The position numbers and the translations under genes are program-made. From Methylocystis rosea SV97 (GTDB lineage Bacteria > Pseudomonadota > Alphaproteobacteria > Rhizobiales > Beijerinckiaceae), in the NCBI RefSeq assembly GCF_000372845.1, contig NZ_KB889963.1:2872304-2936303 (forward strand): DNA of 64,000 nucleotides, in the 5' to 3' direction. The notes below the pieces were generated by a model. It was not told the DNA's origin and searched no databases. It saw only the letters and a program-made list of their open reading frames with translations. Of the stretch, positions 26,200-36,757 are shown piece by piece (position 1 is the stretch's first letter; each line of letters starts with the position of its first letter).

Positions 26200-27491
26200 A
26201 AGTCCTTCTGGTTGGTGCGACCGGCCTCATCGGCTCAAGCATTCTCGCAAAACTTCTCACGGCCGGCCATGCGGTGATCGCCGTATCGCGCGGGCGCGCC
26301 AACGTCCGACGGCAATTTCCTCAGGCGCAATGGGTGTCGATCGATCTGAGAAGCGTCGACTCCGCGCAAGAATGGACGCCCTATCTCGAGGGCGTCGACG
26401 CCGTCGTCAATTGCGCGGGGGTGCTTGGCGGAAGCGGGTCCGATTCCACTGACGCCGCGCATAGCCATGGCCCAGCCACCTTGTTTGCGGCCTGCGAACA
26501 GGCCGGCGTCAAGCGCGTCATTCATTTCTCCGCCATCGGCGTCGACCGGCAGACGCCAAGCGAATTCTCGAAGAGCAAGGCGGAAGGCGACGCCGCCCTA
26601 AAAGCCACGGGACTCGACTGGGTCATTCTGCGGCCTTCCGTCGTCTTCGGGCGCCGCGCTTACGGCGGCAGCGCGCTGTTTCGGGGACTGGCGGCGTTGC
26701 CAATCCTCCCCCGCTTCCGGAACGCGGGGGAACTGCAGATCGTCCAGCTCGACGACGTCGTGGCGACGGTGCTTTTTTTTCTCGCGCCCTCGGCGCCCGC
26801 ACGTGTGGAGCTGGAGATCGTCGGACCGCAGCGCCTGACCTTCAACGAGGTCGTCGCGAACTATCGCAAATGGCTCGGATCGCGCCCCGCCCTGCTCGTT
26901 GACGTCCCTGACCGGCTGATCGACTGGATGTATCGCCTCGGAGATTTCTTCGCTTGGCTGGGATGGCGCACGCCGATCCGCAGCATCGCCAAACAGGAAA
27001 TGGTCCGCGGCGCCATCGGCGATCCCACGCAATGGACAGACATGACGGGAATCAAACCGCAGTCGCTTGAAGCGGCGCTTATGGCCGAGCCCGCCGACGT
27101 GCGCGAAAAATGGTTTGCGCGCATCTACGCGCTCAAACCGCTGATCTTCGCCGTTACGGCGCTGTTCTGGATTTCGACCGCGCTGGTCTCTTACGGACCG
27201 GGATGGGACATGGGGCTCGGGCTTTTGTACGAGGGCGGACTGTCAGGCCCAATCGCGCCGCTGGCCGTGATCGCGGGCGCCACATCCGATCTTATCATCG
27301 GCGTCGCCATCGCCTTTCGCCGCACATCGAAAGTTGCGCTGCTCGCCGCGCTTGTCCTATCCTTCGTGTACCTCATCCTCGGAACCATCCTCGTGCCGCG
27401 ACTCTGGAGGGATCCGCTCGGGCCGATGTTGAAGATCTGGTCGGTGATGGTGCTCAACGTCGTTTCTCTGGCGATTGTCGACGACCGGTGA
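26196..27491 (+). CDS. NAD(P)-binding SDR-type protein with C-terminal DoxX-like membrane domain
   Basis: 431 aa. N-terminal atypical short-chain dehydrogenase fold: VGATGLIGSSI nucleotide loop, AVVNCAGVLGG, and VIHFSAIGVD in place of the YxxxK catalytic pair. After about residue 300 there are four hydrophobic helices of DoxX-like type (LKPLIFAVTALFWISTALVS onward). This fusion is common in proteobacteria, but no reaction is established. The stop overlaps the GTG of the next membrane gene (27488-27491), so they act or are made together. Confidence 0.85.
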   Translation: MKVLLVGATGLIGSSILAKLLTAGHAVIAVSRGRANVRRQFPQAQWVSIDLRSVDSAQEWTPYLEGVDAVVNCAGVLGGSGSDSTDAAHSHGPATLFAACEQAGVKRVIHFSAIGVDRQTPSEFSKSKAEGDAALKATGLDWVILRPSVVFGRRAYGGSALFRGLAALPILPRFRNAGELQIVQLDDVVATVLFFLAPSAPARVELEIVGPQRLTFNEVVANYRKWLGSRPALLVDVPDRLIDWMYRLGDFFAWLGWRTPIRSIAKQEMVRGAIGDPTQWTDMTGIKPQSLEAALMAEPADVREKWFARIYALKPLIFAVTALFWISTALVSYGPGWDMGLGLLYEGGLSGPIAPLAVIAGATSDLIIGVAIAFRRTSKVALLAALVLSFVYLILGTILVPRLWRDPLGPMLKIWSVMVLNVVSLAIVDDR

Positions 27492-27958
27492 TTTATCTCC
27501 TCCTCAAATACATTCACGTCATCGGCGCCGCAGTATTGCTTGGCACGGGCGCCGGAATCGCGTTCTTCATGCTGATGGCGCATTTCTCCCGCTCCGTGCC
27601 GGTCATCGCCGGAGTGGCGCGCATCGTCGTGATCGCGGACTTCGTCTTTACCACTTCGGCCGTGGTGGTTCAGCCCATCACCGGCGTCGCGCTCACATGG
27701 CTAGCCGGCTATTCGCTCACCGAAGGCTGGATCGCGCTCTCAATCGCGCTGTATCTTTTGACCGGCGCGTTCTGGTTGCCTGTCGTGTGGATGCAGATGC
27801 GCATCCGCGATCTCGCGCAAGCTGCGATGGCGGCGAACCAGCCGCTACCGCAGATCTACCATCGACTTTTCTGGTGGTGGTTCGCTTTCGGCTTTCCGGC
27901 GTTCGGCGCCGTTATGACGATCATATGGCTGATGATCGCCAAGCCGCTGATCTTCTGA
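27488..27958 (+). CDS. DUF2269-like integral membrane protein
   Basis: 156 aa, GTG start overlapping the SDR stop. Four hydrophobic helices with conserved-looking LLLKYIHVIGAAVLLGTGAG at the start and PVVWMQMRIRDLA in a loop. This matches small DUF2269 proteins. It sits directly after an SDR/DoxX protein, and the pair recurs in related genomes as I recall. Role unknown. Confidence 0.8.
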   Translation: MIYLLLKYIHVIGAAVLLGTGAGIAFFMLMAHFSRSVPVIAGVARIVVIADFVFTTSAVVVQPITGVALTWLAGYSLTEGWIALSIALYLLTGAFWLPVVWMQMRIRDLAQAAMAANQPLPQIYHRLFWWWFAFGFPAFGAVMTIIWLMIAKPLIF

Positions 27959-27994
27959 CGCCGCGCGACCGTCCCCAGACGCGCGAGGGTTTCC

Positions 27995-28090
27995 CTATCG
28001 CGTGTACCAGACGTAGATGATGGAAAAGGCCAAAGCCAGCGCAAAGCCAATCATGACGTTGCGTATAAAGCCCCCGCCGAACTCATCCAT
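27995..28090 (-). CDS. 31-aa single-helix membrane microprotein
   Basis: The ATG at 28090 has GGAGA (complement of 28096-28100) six bases upstream. It encodes MDEFGGGFIRNV, one hydrophobic helix (MIGFALALAFSIIYVWY) and TR. Too short for family assignment. The good ribosome site supports translation. Confidence 0.45.
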   Translation of the reverse strand: MDEFGGGFIRNVMIGFALALAFSIIYVWYTR

Positions 28091-28273
28091 GTTGCGTCTC
28101 CAATGGTCGCACGCCGCAGCGGACAATCTGGCGTAAGCCTGCGAATGGCGCAACAGCAGTCTCCCCGCGGCGTCTGCATTTTGTCTCGCCACATTCTTCA
28201 GTATAGTCGCGCCCGGGCGCTATTTGGATTCCCGCCGCGCCCGCCTATAGACCCGCCGGAAGGAAGGATGCCG

Positions 28274-29449
28274 ATGAAGGACGATCTCGGCGCGCTGTCC
28301 GTCGTTCTAAACCGGAGCACGGAAACGCCGGGACGACTGTCCGGCGCGAGCTTCGTCGTCAAGGAGAACATCGACGTCGCGGGAAACGTCTCGGCCAACG
28401 GCCATCCGAAATGGGCGGCGACCCACGCCCCTGCCGAGCGCGACGCCCCCGTCGTCGCCCGATTGCTCGATGCGGGCGCGCGGCTCGTCGGCAAGACGCA
28501 AATGGACGAGATGGCCTATAGCCTGCTCGGCGCCAATCCGCATTACGGCACGCCGATCAATCCGGCCGCGCAAAATCGTCACCCCGGCGGCTCGTCTTCC
28601 GGCTCTGCGGTCGCTGTCGCCGCCGGCCTCGTCAATTTCGCCATCGGCACCGACACCGCCGGCTCCTGTCGCGCGCCGGCGGCCTTTTGCGGGGTTTTTG
28701 GCTTCCGCGCGTCGCATGGCGCCGCGCCGATGGATGGAGTCATTCCGCTTGCGCCGTCCTTCGACGCCATCGGCTGGTTCGCCCGCGACATCGGCGTCAT
28801 GGCCTCCGTCGGCGAGGCTTTGTTGCCGGAAAACGCGGAGAACGCCGAACTCAAAGAAGCCGTGCTGCTCACCGACGCCTTCTCGGGAGTCGGGATGGAT
28901 TTCGCTTCGGCGGCGGCGGATCCCGTCGACGCTCTGAAGGCTTCCGGCCCCTGGCGGGAAGCGACGCTCGGCGACGACTTCTTCACGACGGCGCTCGGAC
29001 ATTTCCGCAACATGCAGGCCTTCGAGGCCTGGGCCTCGCATGGCGCGTGGATTTCGGCGAACAGCCCGACTTTCGGCAAGGGCGTCGAGCAGCGTTTCGC
29101 CTATGCGGCGAAGGTCACGGCCGACCAAAAGAAAGCCGCTGAAAGTTTCCGCGAGGAGGCGCGCAAGAAAATCGACGCGCTCCTCGGTTCGCAAGGCTTC
29201 CTCGTGTCGCCGACGGCGCCGTTTCGCGCGCCGCTGCTCACCGAAAGCGAGGAAACGCTCGACGCCAAGCGCTATCAGATGATGCGCCTGTTTCTCATCG
29301 CAAGCTTCTTTGGCCTGCCGCAGATCAGCATTCCCCTTCCGACAAGCGATGCGCCCGTTGCGCTCTCTTTCATCGGCCGACGCGGCTCGGACCACGCGCT
29401 GATCGGCCTTGCGCAGCGCTTCTGCGCGCAGATGAAGCCGTCTCTTTGA
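28274..29449 (+). CDS. Amidase-signature family hydrolase
   Basis: 391 aa from an ATG at 28274 preceded by an AAGGA site (28262-28266). The amidase signature is intact: the Lys in FVVKENIDVAG, GGSSSGSAVAVAAGLVNFAIGTDTAGS with cis-Ser and nucleophile Ser, then FGFRASHG. It ends with LPQISIPLPT and DHALIGLAQRFC. The substrate may be a small amide or a biuret/allophanate-type compound. It is not GatA, as there is no gatC/gatB beside it and it is shorter. Confidence 0.88.
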   Translation: MKDDLGALSVVLNRSTETPGRLSGASFVVKENIDVAGNVSANGHPKWAATHAPAERDAPVVARLLDAGARLVGKTQMDEMAYSLLGANPHYGTPINPAAQNRHPGGSSSGSAVAVAAGLVNFAIGTDTAGSCRAPAAFCGVFGFRASHGAAPMDGVIPLAPSFDAIGWFARDIGVMASVGEALLPENAENAELKEAVLLTDAFSGVGMDFASAAADPVDALKASGPWREATLGDDFFTTALGHFRNMQAFEAWASHGAWISANSPTFGKGVEQRFAYAAKVTADQKKAAESFREEARKKIDALLGSQGFLVSPTAPFRAPLLTESEETLDAKRYQMMRLFLIASFFGLPQISIPLPTSDAPVALSFIGRRGSDHALIGLAQRFCAQMKPSL

Positions 29450-29472
29450 GTATTTTCTATACGCAACCGGGT

Positions 29473-29575
29473 TGTCATTTCCGGCGGGCCGAAGGCCTGA
29501 CCGGGAATCCAGAGCAAAATCCTCTCCGCGTCGCAACTCTGGATTCCCGATCGCGCTTCGCGCGTCGGGAATGAC
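29473..29575. repeat. Palindromic repeat, type 1 copy 1
   Basis: Outer inverted ends TGTCATTTCC and GGAATGACA enclose two inner palindromes. CCGGGAATCCAGAG pairs with CTCTGGATTCCCG, and CGCGCTTCGCGCG forms a tight hairpin. The same design recurs at 60564-60672. It follows the amidase stop, between convergent genes, and may serve as a transcription end. Confidence 0.85.
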
Positions 29576-29599
29576 ATAGCGGAGCCGCCAGACACATAA

Positions 29600-30049
29600 T
29601 CATCCGCTCAGAGGCGGACCGTGTCCGAGCAGATCCTTGATCCGCCCTGTCAGCCGCTCGCGCACGTCGCGATAGGAGTCGAGAATAGCCTCACGCGAGC
29701 CCTGCGCGGCGGTCGCGTCGGGCGTCGGCCAGTAGACGACGTCGACGGCCATCGTGCGCGTAAACTCCAGCGCCTTGTGATGCGCCTCGGGCGACAGCGT
29801 CACGATCAGATCGAAATTGGAATCTTCGAGATCTTCGAACGTGTGCGGCTTATGCGCTGAAATGTCGACGCCGATCTCGTCCATCGCGGCTATGGCGAAA
29901 GGGTCAGGGGCCCCGCGCTTCAGACCAGCGGAAGCGAAATAGGTTTCGCGGCCGAAATAATACCGCGCGATCGCCTCCGCCATCGGCGATCGGACAGTGT
30001 TCAGCGTGCAGGCGAAGAGAATGGATTGGGGACGCGCCACGTTGCTCAC
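29600..30049 (-). CDS. Low-molecular-weight phosphotyrosine phosphatase family protein
   Basis: 149 aa. The P-loop CTLNTVRS (C-x5-R-S, about residues 14-21) and the general-acid region WPTPDAT near residue 108 are seen. KRGAPDPFAIAAMDEIGVDIS is typical. In Rhizobiales this gene normally follows UPF0262 in the hisD operon. Here a GNAT gene separates them. Could act on protein phosphotyrosine or as an arsenate reductase-like enzyme. The physiological substrate is unknown. Confidence 0.88.
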   Translation of the reverse strand: MSNVARPQSILFACTLNTVRSPMAEAIARYYFGRETYFASAGLKRGAPDPFAIAAMDEIGVDISAHKPHTFEDLEDSNFDLIVTLSPEAHHKALEFTRTMAVDVVYWPTPDATAAQGSREAILDSYRDVRERLTGRIKDLLGHGPPLSG

Positions 30050-30055
30050 GCATTC

Positions 30056-31483
30056 TTATCGCTGGCTTTGCGCTGACTGACGGTCTCGTTCGATGAACGC
30101 CGCAAGCTCCTTCGTCTGGTCCGTGAACAATTGCAGTTCGTTGATGTCGAGCGGCTCGCTCACATGCTGCATCAGCAGCAGATCTCGGCCGTCGGAGAAG
30201 TCCGGCGCCAGCCCGCAATAGAAAAATCCCTGACGGCGCGCGCTCTCAACCAGGAGCGGCAAGCCCGGGTCGTCGACATGCGCGGAAAGCTGCACGGCGC
30301 GCGCGCCGAGCCCGCTGACGTCGCTCACCGCCTGGCTCAATTCGATGCTGGCGTTCGATCCGATCATCTCGAAGCGAATCCTGCCATAGCCCCATGGGTT
30401 GACCATGACGCTCGTCATCGACCGGGTCTCTGTTGGCGTTCCGCTCTCGCGGAGAGAAACGCCGACCCCGAGACGGTCGTATGTCGTCGTCATGACGTCG
30501 CGATACGCCGGAGGCGCGACGATCTCGCATGCCCGCCCGGCTTCCAGGAAGCGGAACGTCAGCAGAAAACTCTGGCGCTGTCCGGCCGTGGGAACAGGCA
30601 GATCCTTCGAATGCGAGGTTTCGGGCGCCGCGCCGAGCAGGATCGCGCATGTCGGCATGCCGGCCCGCTCGTCGTTGCGCTGTGAAAATGTATGAGTCGT
30701 AACCGGCTCGGCGTAGATCCCGACGAGCCCGAGTTTCGTGGCCTCGTTCGTCAGCCGCTCGGTCATGCGCTCCAGGAGATGGCGTCCCCGGTAGGACGGA
30801 AGCACGACCGCTTCGCCGCGTTCGGCGATCGCCGCGCCGGGCTCGCGCTCGAGCGCGACATGGCCGATGACCTCGCCGCGCGCATCGCGGGTCACGACCG
30901 GAATGAGCTCTCCGCTTTCGACCTTCCGCCAATAGCGATGCGGAGAAAAGACTTCCCGGTGAACGTAATTATGTCCGTAGACCGCCAGAAAGCAGCGCGC
31001 GATCGCCGCCGAGTCGTCCTGCCGAGGCACGTCGATCCGCACCGTTTCCGTCGTCTCTGCGGCTTCGTCGATCGACTCGTCGTGACGTTCCGCCGCTTCG
31101 CGAGAGGGGGCGAAACCGCGATGGATCGTGATCTCCCATCCGTCGACGCCGCGTTCCCGGTAGGATAATCCCGCATCTCGCCGTACCTGCGCGCTCAGTG
31201 AACCAACGACAGCGGAAAATCGGGAATGGCCGTTGAGCAGAATCCGTGCGCGCGCCTCGCCTTTGGAGGAGGACAGAAGAACCGCCGCGCGCTCTCCGTT
31301 GGTGCGCGACCCGCAGAGAATCTGCCATGTTTGCGCGGCGTCGGCGGCGATCAGGTTCGCGGTCATCGGCGGAACCCCCTCGACCAGCGACGCTTCGCGA
31401 ACGAAGGCGCGGAGCAGTTCGCCGCCTTCAACTTCCATCGACAGCCGCAGCTCGGCTAAATGATCCGAATTACTTTTGCCCAT
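30056..31483 (-). CDS. GNAT-family acetyltransferase-like protein with N-terminal ATPase-like region
   Basis: 475 aa. Residues about 1-140 (LRLSMEVEGGELLRAFVREASLV) look like a degenerate RsbW/HATPase-type domain. About 145-300 is a GNAT fold with the acetyl-CoA loop VVLPSYRGRHLLERM. The C-terminal third is unassigned (PWGYGRIRFEMIGSNASIEL). No catalytic assignment is possible. It lies between UPF0262 and the phosphatase on the same strand, 6 bases before the latter, breaking an otherwise conserved order. Confidence 0.72.
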   Translation of the reverse strand: MGKSNSDHLAELRLSMEVEGGELLRAFVREASLVEGVPPMTANLIAADAAQTWQILCGSRTNGERAAVLLSSSKGEARARILLNGHSRFSAVVGSLSAQVRRDAGLSYRERGVDGWEITIHRGFAPSREAAERHDESIDEAAETTETVRIDVPRQDDSAAIARCFLAVYGHNYVHREVFSPHRYWRKVESGELIPVVTRDARGEVIGHVALEREPGAAIAERGEAVVLPSYRGRHLLERMTERLTNEATKLGLVGIYAEPVTTHTFSQRNDERAGMPTCAILLGAAPETSHSKDLPVPTAGQRQSFLLTFRFLEAGRACEIVAPPAYRDVMTTTYDRLGVGVSLRESGTPTETRSMTSVMVNPWGYGRIRFEMIGSNASIELSQAVSDVSGLGARAVQLSAHVDDPGLPLLVESARRQGFFYCGLAPDFSDGRDLLLMQHVSEPLDINELQLFTDQTKELAAFIERDRQSAQSQR

Positions 31484-31564
31484 GCGGATTATTCCATGAT
31501 GACAATGTGACAGCGCTAAGCCTTGCGCCGCAGCGCTCTCGACAGTGGCGACCGAGCGCGGCGC

Positions 31565-32050
31565 TCAGCCCTTCCAGTGCAGCGCCGTGATCAGCGTGAA
31601 GATACGGCGCGCCGTATCCTGATCTGTGTCGATCTTGCCTTTCAAGCGTTCGAGGAGAAGCTGCGCGCCTTCGTTATGGAGGCCACGACGCCCCATGTCG
31701 ATCGCCTCGATCCTGCTCGGGGTCGCATGGCGGATCGCCGCGTAATAGCTTTCGCAAATCATGAAATAATCTTTGAGAATGCGCCTGAAAGGCGTCAGCG
31801 AGAGAATGTGCGTGACGAGGCAGACGCCCTCCGCGTCGCAAATCTTAAATACGAGTTTGGCGTCAACGAGCGAGATCAGCAGCTCATAAGGTCCGCCATG
31901 ATGGCCAATCAGCGCGAAACTGTTTTCCTCGATGAGATCGTAGATCGCGATGGCGCGCTCATGCTCCTGATCCGCCGAGCCGCGGCCGATCGAGTTTTCG
32001 TCGAGCGTGACGGAGATCAGCCGCTTCGACTCGTTTGACTCCACCCTCAC
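31565..32050 (-). CDS. UPF0262 family protein
   Basis: 161 aa from a GTG at 32050 that overlaps the hisD stop (GTGA, 32047-32050). Family features: [49 protein letters not shown] and [12 protein letters not shown]. Known only as a conserved alphaproteobacterial protein encoded after hisD. Function unknown. Confidence 0.92.
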   Translation of the reverse strand: MRVESNESKRLISVTLDENSIGRGSADQEHERAIAIYDLIEENSFALIGHHGGPYELLISLVDAKLVFKICDAEGVCLVTHILSLTPFRRILKDYFMICESYYAAIRHATPSRIEAIDMGRRGLHNEGAQLLLERLKGKIDTDQDTARRIFTLITALHWKG

Positions 32051-33348
32051 GCCTCGAGCTGATTGAGGCGGATCGACACCGAACGCGCATGGGCCTGCAA
32101 GCCTTCGGCCTCGCCGAGGGTGACGGCGGCGGCGCCGATAGCGCGCAGCGAGTCCGCGTCGCATTTCAGGATCGACGTGCGCTTGACGAAGTCGAGCACG
32201 CTCAGACCCGACGAGAAGCGCGCCGAGCGCGCCGTCGGCAGCACATGGTTGGAGCCGCCGACATAATCGCCGACGGCTTCGGGCGTATAGGCGCCGATGA
32301 AGATGGCGCCGGCGTTGGAAACGCGTGTGGCGAGATCCTCGGCGTCTTCACTGATGATCTCAAGATGTTCGGCGGCGATGCGGTCGGCGAGCGGAAGCGC
32401 GTCGGCGAGAGTCTTCACGATGATCGTCGCGCCATAGTCACGCCAGGAGGCGCCGGCGATCTCCTTGCGCGAAAGCGTCGAGAGATGCCTCTCGACGGCG
32501 GCGACGACCGCGTCGGCCAGCGAGGCGTCGTCGGTGATCAGGATCGACTGCGCGGATTCGTCATGCTCGGCCTGCGCAAGAAGATCGGCCGCGATCCAGT
32601 CTGGATTGGCGGTCGCGTCGGCAAGGATCAGCACTTCAGAGGGGCCGGCGATCATGTCGATGCCGACCTGACCGAAGACGCGGCGCTTCGCCGCCGCCAC
32701 CCAGGCGTTGCCCGGCCCGACGATCTTGACGACGGGCGCGATCGTCTTCGTGCCATAGGCCAGCGCCGCCACGGCTTGCGCGCCGCCGACGCGGTAGATC
32801 TCGTCAATGCCGGAACGCTTGGCGGCGGCGAGCACCAGCGGCTCCACATGGCCGCCGGGTGTCGGGACCACCATGACGATGCGTTTCACGCCGGCGACCT
32901 TCGCGGGCACGACATTCATCAGCACGGAAGACGGATAGGCGGCGGTGCCGCCGGGCACGTAGAGGCCCACCGAGTCGAGCGGGGTCCAGCGCCAGCCGAG
33001 CTCTACGCCGGCGGCGTCCCGAAAGCGCAGATCCTGCGGCTTCTGCCGCTCGTGGAAGGTGGTGATCCGCTCGAGCGCGAGATCGAGGGCGGCGAGCTGT
33101 TCGGCGGAGCATTTGGCCTCCGCCGCCGCGACCTCCTCGCGGGAAACGGCGATGCCAGTCGCCTCAAGGTCGATGCGGTCGAAGCGCTTGGAATAGTCGA
33201 CAAGCGCCGCGTCTCCGCGCGCGACGACGTCCTCGATGATGCCGCGGACCGTATCGTCGACATCCTGCGACGCCTCACGCTTCATGGCGAGCAGCGACGC
33301 GAAACGCTGTTCGAAATCGGGCGCCGCAGCGTCCAAACGCAGGGTCAT
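32047..33348 (-). CDS. hisD: Histidinol dehydrogenase
   Basis: Last two steps of histidine synthesis, histidinol to histidine with two NAD. 433 aa from the ATG at 33348, with GGAGAGG upstream. Landmarks: [64 protein letters not shown] and GGSNHVLPT (zinc and catalytic His). DUF2948 lies just upstream and UPF0262 overlaps its end, the usual Rhizobiales order. Confidence 0.97.
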   Translation of the reverse strand: MTLRLDAAAPDFEQRFASLLAMKREASQDVDDTVRGIIEDVVARGDAALVDYSKRFDRIDLEATGIAVSREEVAAAEAKCSAEQLAALDLALERITTFHERQKPQDLRFRDAAGVELGWRWTPLDSVGLYVPGGTAAYPSSVLMNVVPAKVAGVKRIVMVVPTPGGHVEPLVLAAAKRSGIDEIYRVGGAQAVAALAYGTKTIAPVVKIVGPGNAWVAAAKRRVFGQVGIDMIAGPSEVLILADATANPDWIAADLLAQAEHDESAQSILITDDASLADAVVAAVERHLSTLSRKEIAGASWRDYGATIIVKTLADALPLADRIAAEHLEIISEDAEDLATRVSNAGAIFIGAYTPEAVGDYVGGSNHVLPTARSARFSSGLSVLDFVKRTSILKCDADSLRAIGAAAVTLGEAEGLQAHARSVSIRLNQLEA

Positions 33349-33376
33349 GATCCTCTCCAGCCGGGAAGTCCGGCTG

Positions 33377-33865
33377 TCATGGCCCTCGGGGAGCGTGCTC
33401 GTCAAGTTCGCCGCTGAAATCATGGCTCGGCCGGGCGGCGACCTTCCAGCGCGGTCCCACGTCGCAAAGTTGCGCCTCGACGCATTCGACGTCGAGCGCG
33501 ATCGACGCGCCGCCGGCGAAAAAGAGCCGGATGACTCCCGACGGGGGCTCGGGGTGGGGCTCGAAGGTGACCGCCAGAAGTTCGAGGATCGCGTCGGGCT
33601 GGTCGCGGCAGATACGCTGGCAGCGCACGCGCTGCACGCCTTCGAAATGCAGGCCGCAGCGGCAGCGCTCCAGTCGGCCGTCAAGTTCAGCGGCCCAGTC
33701 GAAACGCGACCCCACCAGGGCGAACCGGCGCTTGTCGGCAAGAAAGGCGATGTCGCCGACGCGCACCAGGGCGTCCTGCAGATGCGCCGAGAGGAGCGAA
33801 AGATCTTCGCTGTCGAGCGCATGCAGACGCAAGGCGAGCTCACAAGGCCGATTGGGTGGTTCCAT
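33377..33865 (-). CDS. DUF2948 family protein
   Basis: 162 aa from the ATG at 33865, with GGAGGAGAGG just before. LRLHALDSEDLSLLSAHLQDALV, FALVGSRFDWA and HFEGVQRVRCQ are typical of DUF2948, which in alphaproteobacteria sits between murA and hisD. Function unknown. murA is not present upstream. Instead there is a repeat-containing gap and purA. Confidence 0.9.
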   Translation of the reverse strand: MEPPNRPCELALRLHALDSEDLSLLSAHLQDALVRVGDIAFLADKRRFALVGSRFDWAAELDGRLERCRCGLHFEGVQRVRCQRICRDQPDAILELLAVTFEPHPEPPSGVIRLFFAGGASIALDVECVEAQLCDVGPRWKVAARPSHDFSGELDEHAPRGP

Positions 33866-34133
33866 ATCCTCTCCTCCTTCGCCCGATATGGCGAAGGGCG
33901 CGGGGGGGCGCAACCCTACGAGCGGCGTCAAGTTAAGTTAATGGGATTTTCTCGGCTCCACGTTTCCAAACTGGCGGGGCTTGTCCGGGCCAACGACGCA
34001 GGGGCGTTGTGCGATACGTGCAAAGTAGCCGCAACGGCGACGCGTGGATGCTTGCGACACGCACGGGCATGACGCGGGAACGCTATTCGAACGCTCGCCG
34101 AAAAAAGCAGGAGACGTTTTTCCGCTGCGTAAT

Positions 34134-34238
34134 CCCTCCCCTTTACGGGGAGGGTGGCAAGCAAAGCGAGCCGGGTGGGGTTTTGGCGCAACCCCCAGCC
34201 GATCGCCTTCGGCGATCGACCTCCCCACAAGGGGGAGG
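34134..34238. repeat. Palindromic repeat, type 2 copy 1
   Basis: CCCTCCCC...GGGGAGGG forms a hairpin at 34134-34154, CTCCCC...GGGGGAG one at the far end (34221-34238), and GATCGCC/GGCGATC one between them. It belongs to the G/C-block family also seen at 51822-51998 and 59468-59592. It lies in the 384-base gap 33866-34249 between DUF2948 and purA. Nothing else was recognised there. Confidence 0.75.
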
Positions 34239-34249
34239 TAAATCCGCGC

Positions 34250-35542
<1,293 letters not shown>

Positions 35543-35563
35543 GGCCGTATCTCGATCTCCAAA

Positions 35564-35594
35564 TAGAAAAAGCCCCGCGCGTAACGCCGGGGCT
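35564..35594 (-). terminator. Rho-independent terminator directly upstream of purA
   Basis: Read on the minus strand, AGCCCCG (complement of 35588-35594) pairs with CGGGGCT (complement of 35571-35577), followed by TTTTTCTATTT. No minus-strand gene precedes it. In many Rhizobiales serA lies upstream of purA, so this could be a remnant terminator, the end of a small RNA, or a purA leader attenuator. Confidence 0.75.
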
Positions 35595-35709
35595 CGTTAC
35601 CGCAGGGGTTTAGCGCATGCCGCCGAGAGCGTAAAGGCCGCCGACGGTCCGAAAATCAGGAACTTCGAGCGGCCTTTTCGGTTGGAAACAAATAAGGGAG
35701 GTAGAATGC

Positions 35710-36183
35710 ATGCCGACCACGGTCGCTCGAGTCCCAAGCCACACCGATGAGGACATCAACCGCGCCATCCGCAAGGAAACGCAGGCGCGGCTGTCCTATT
35801 TCGCCAAACACCCGGAGAAGATCGACGAACGTCTCGAAGAGCTTGATCGGGAGTGGGACATTGAGCGGGCGCTCGAAGCCAACGCCTCCTCAGTGGCGCT
35901 CGTCGGACTGGCGCTCGGCTTAACGTCAGATCGCCGCTGGCTGGCGCTGCCGGTTCTCGTCAGCGGCTTTCTGCTCCAGCACGCGCTGCAGGGCTGGTGC
36001 CCGCCCTTGCCGCTCCTGCGTCGATTGTCGTTCCGAACGGCCGAGGAAATCGGTCAGGAGCGCAACGCGCTCAAGGCGCTGCGCGGCGACTTCGACAAGG
36101 TCAAAAAGGCCGACAACAAGGTGCAGGAGGCGGCGCGCGCGGCCGGGCTCGGCTGCGAGATGCACGGGCGCACCGTGCATTAG
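35710..36183 (+). CDS. DUF2892/YgaP-like membrane protein
   Basis: 157 aa. GGGAGG lies just before the ATG (35697-35702). A charged N-terminal helix (INRAIRKETQARLSYFAKHPEKIDERLEEL) precedes two hydrophobic segments (ASSVALVGLALGL and LALPVLVSGFLLQHALQGWCPP). This is the small YgaP transmembrane fold ending in WCPPLPLLRRLSFRT. The C-terminus is helical and charged. Probably monocistronic. Role unknown. Confidence 0.72.
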   Translation: MPTTVARVPSHTDEDINRAIRKETQARLSYFAKHPEKIDERLEELDREWDIERALEANASSVALVGLALGLTSDRRWLALPVLVSGFLLQHALQGWCPPLPLLRRLSFRTAEEIGQERNALKALRGDFDKVKKADNKVQEAARAAGLGCEMHGRTVH

Positions 36184-36419
36184 AGCGCGAGCCTCTATAA
36201 GAATTTTCGCGAAACTCGACGTGAACGAAACAGCGGAGGGAAGCGTCACGCGTATATCGGAAAAAGCGCGCGCATGTATCCAAAGGTACATTCAATTTAG
36301 CGTGCAGCCAGTTTAGCTTGGCGCGGAAGATTGCATTGCTGACAGCTTGGCTGTCGAGGGGCGATCTTTTTTGCCTTGTCGAATTTGCCCGATAAGTTTC
36401 AGTAAGCAGGGGTTTCAGA

Positions 36420-36743
36420 ATGAAAAAGTCCGTTTCCATCTCCATAAGCAAGTTCACTGAATCCGTTCAGGCCGCCGTGAAGGCCGCGAGCGCGAAACAT
36501 CCAAAATTCAAACTGGAGGTTCCTGACGCCGTTTCGGTGTCTTATTTAATTCGCGGCATTCCCGTTCCAGAGTCGATCGCTTCACAAGTGACGCTTGGCG
36601 AGACGCAGGCGCTTGCCAACGACATCGCAGGCCATCTGGGAGCGTTCGCGGGCGAACAGGGCGGCGCGGTCTATTCCATTGGTCGCCACATCATTGTCGG
36701 CATTCCCGTTCCCCCTGAAATTCTTCAGCTTGAACAAAAATAG
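36420..36743 (+). CDS. Uncharacterised 107-aa protein with duplicated GIPVP motif
   Basis: 107 aa. Cationic start (MKKSVSISISKFTES), then IRGIPVPESI near residue 45 and IVGIPVPPEI near residue 94, an internal duplication. Residues between are helical (GETQALANDIAGHLGAF). No membrane helix or signal. It is followed 14 bases later by a Cys-rich protein on the same strand, probably a two-gene unit. Base composition around the start is more AT-rich than the neighbours, which may indicate transfer. Family not recognised. Confidence 0.65.
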   Translation: MKKSVSISISKFTESVQAAVKAASAKHPKFKLEVPDAVSVSYLIRGIPVPESIASQVTLGETQALANDIAGHLGAFAGEQGGAVYSIGRHIIVGIPVPPEILQLEQK

Positions 36744-36757
36744 CTGGATCTAAGCCC

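Noticed and set aside
36300..36345. Sigma-54 promoter before the GIPVP-repeat gene
   Set aside because: TTGGCGCGGAAGATTGCA resembles the -24/-12 pattern but the spacing between GG and GC is one base too long.
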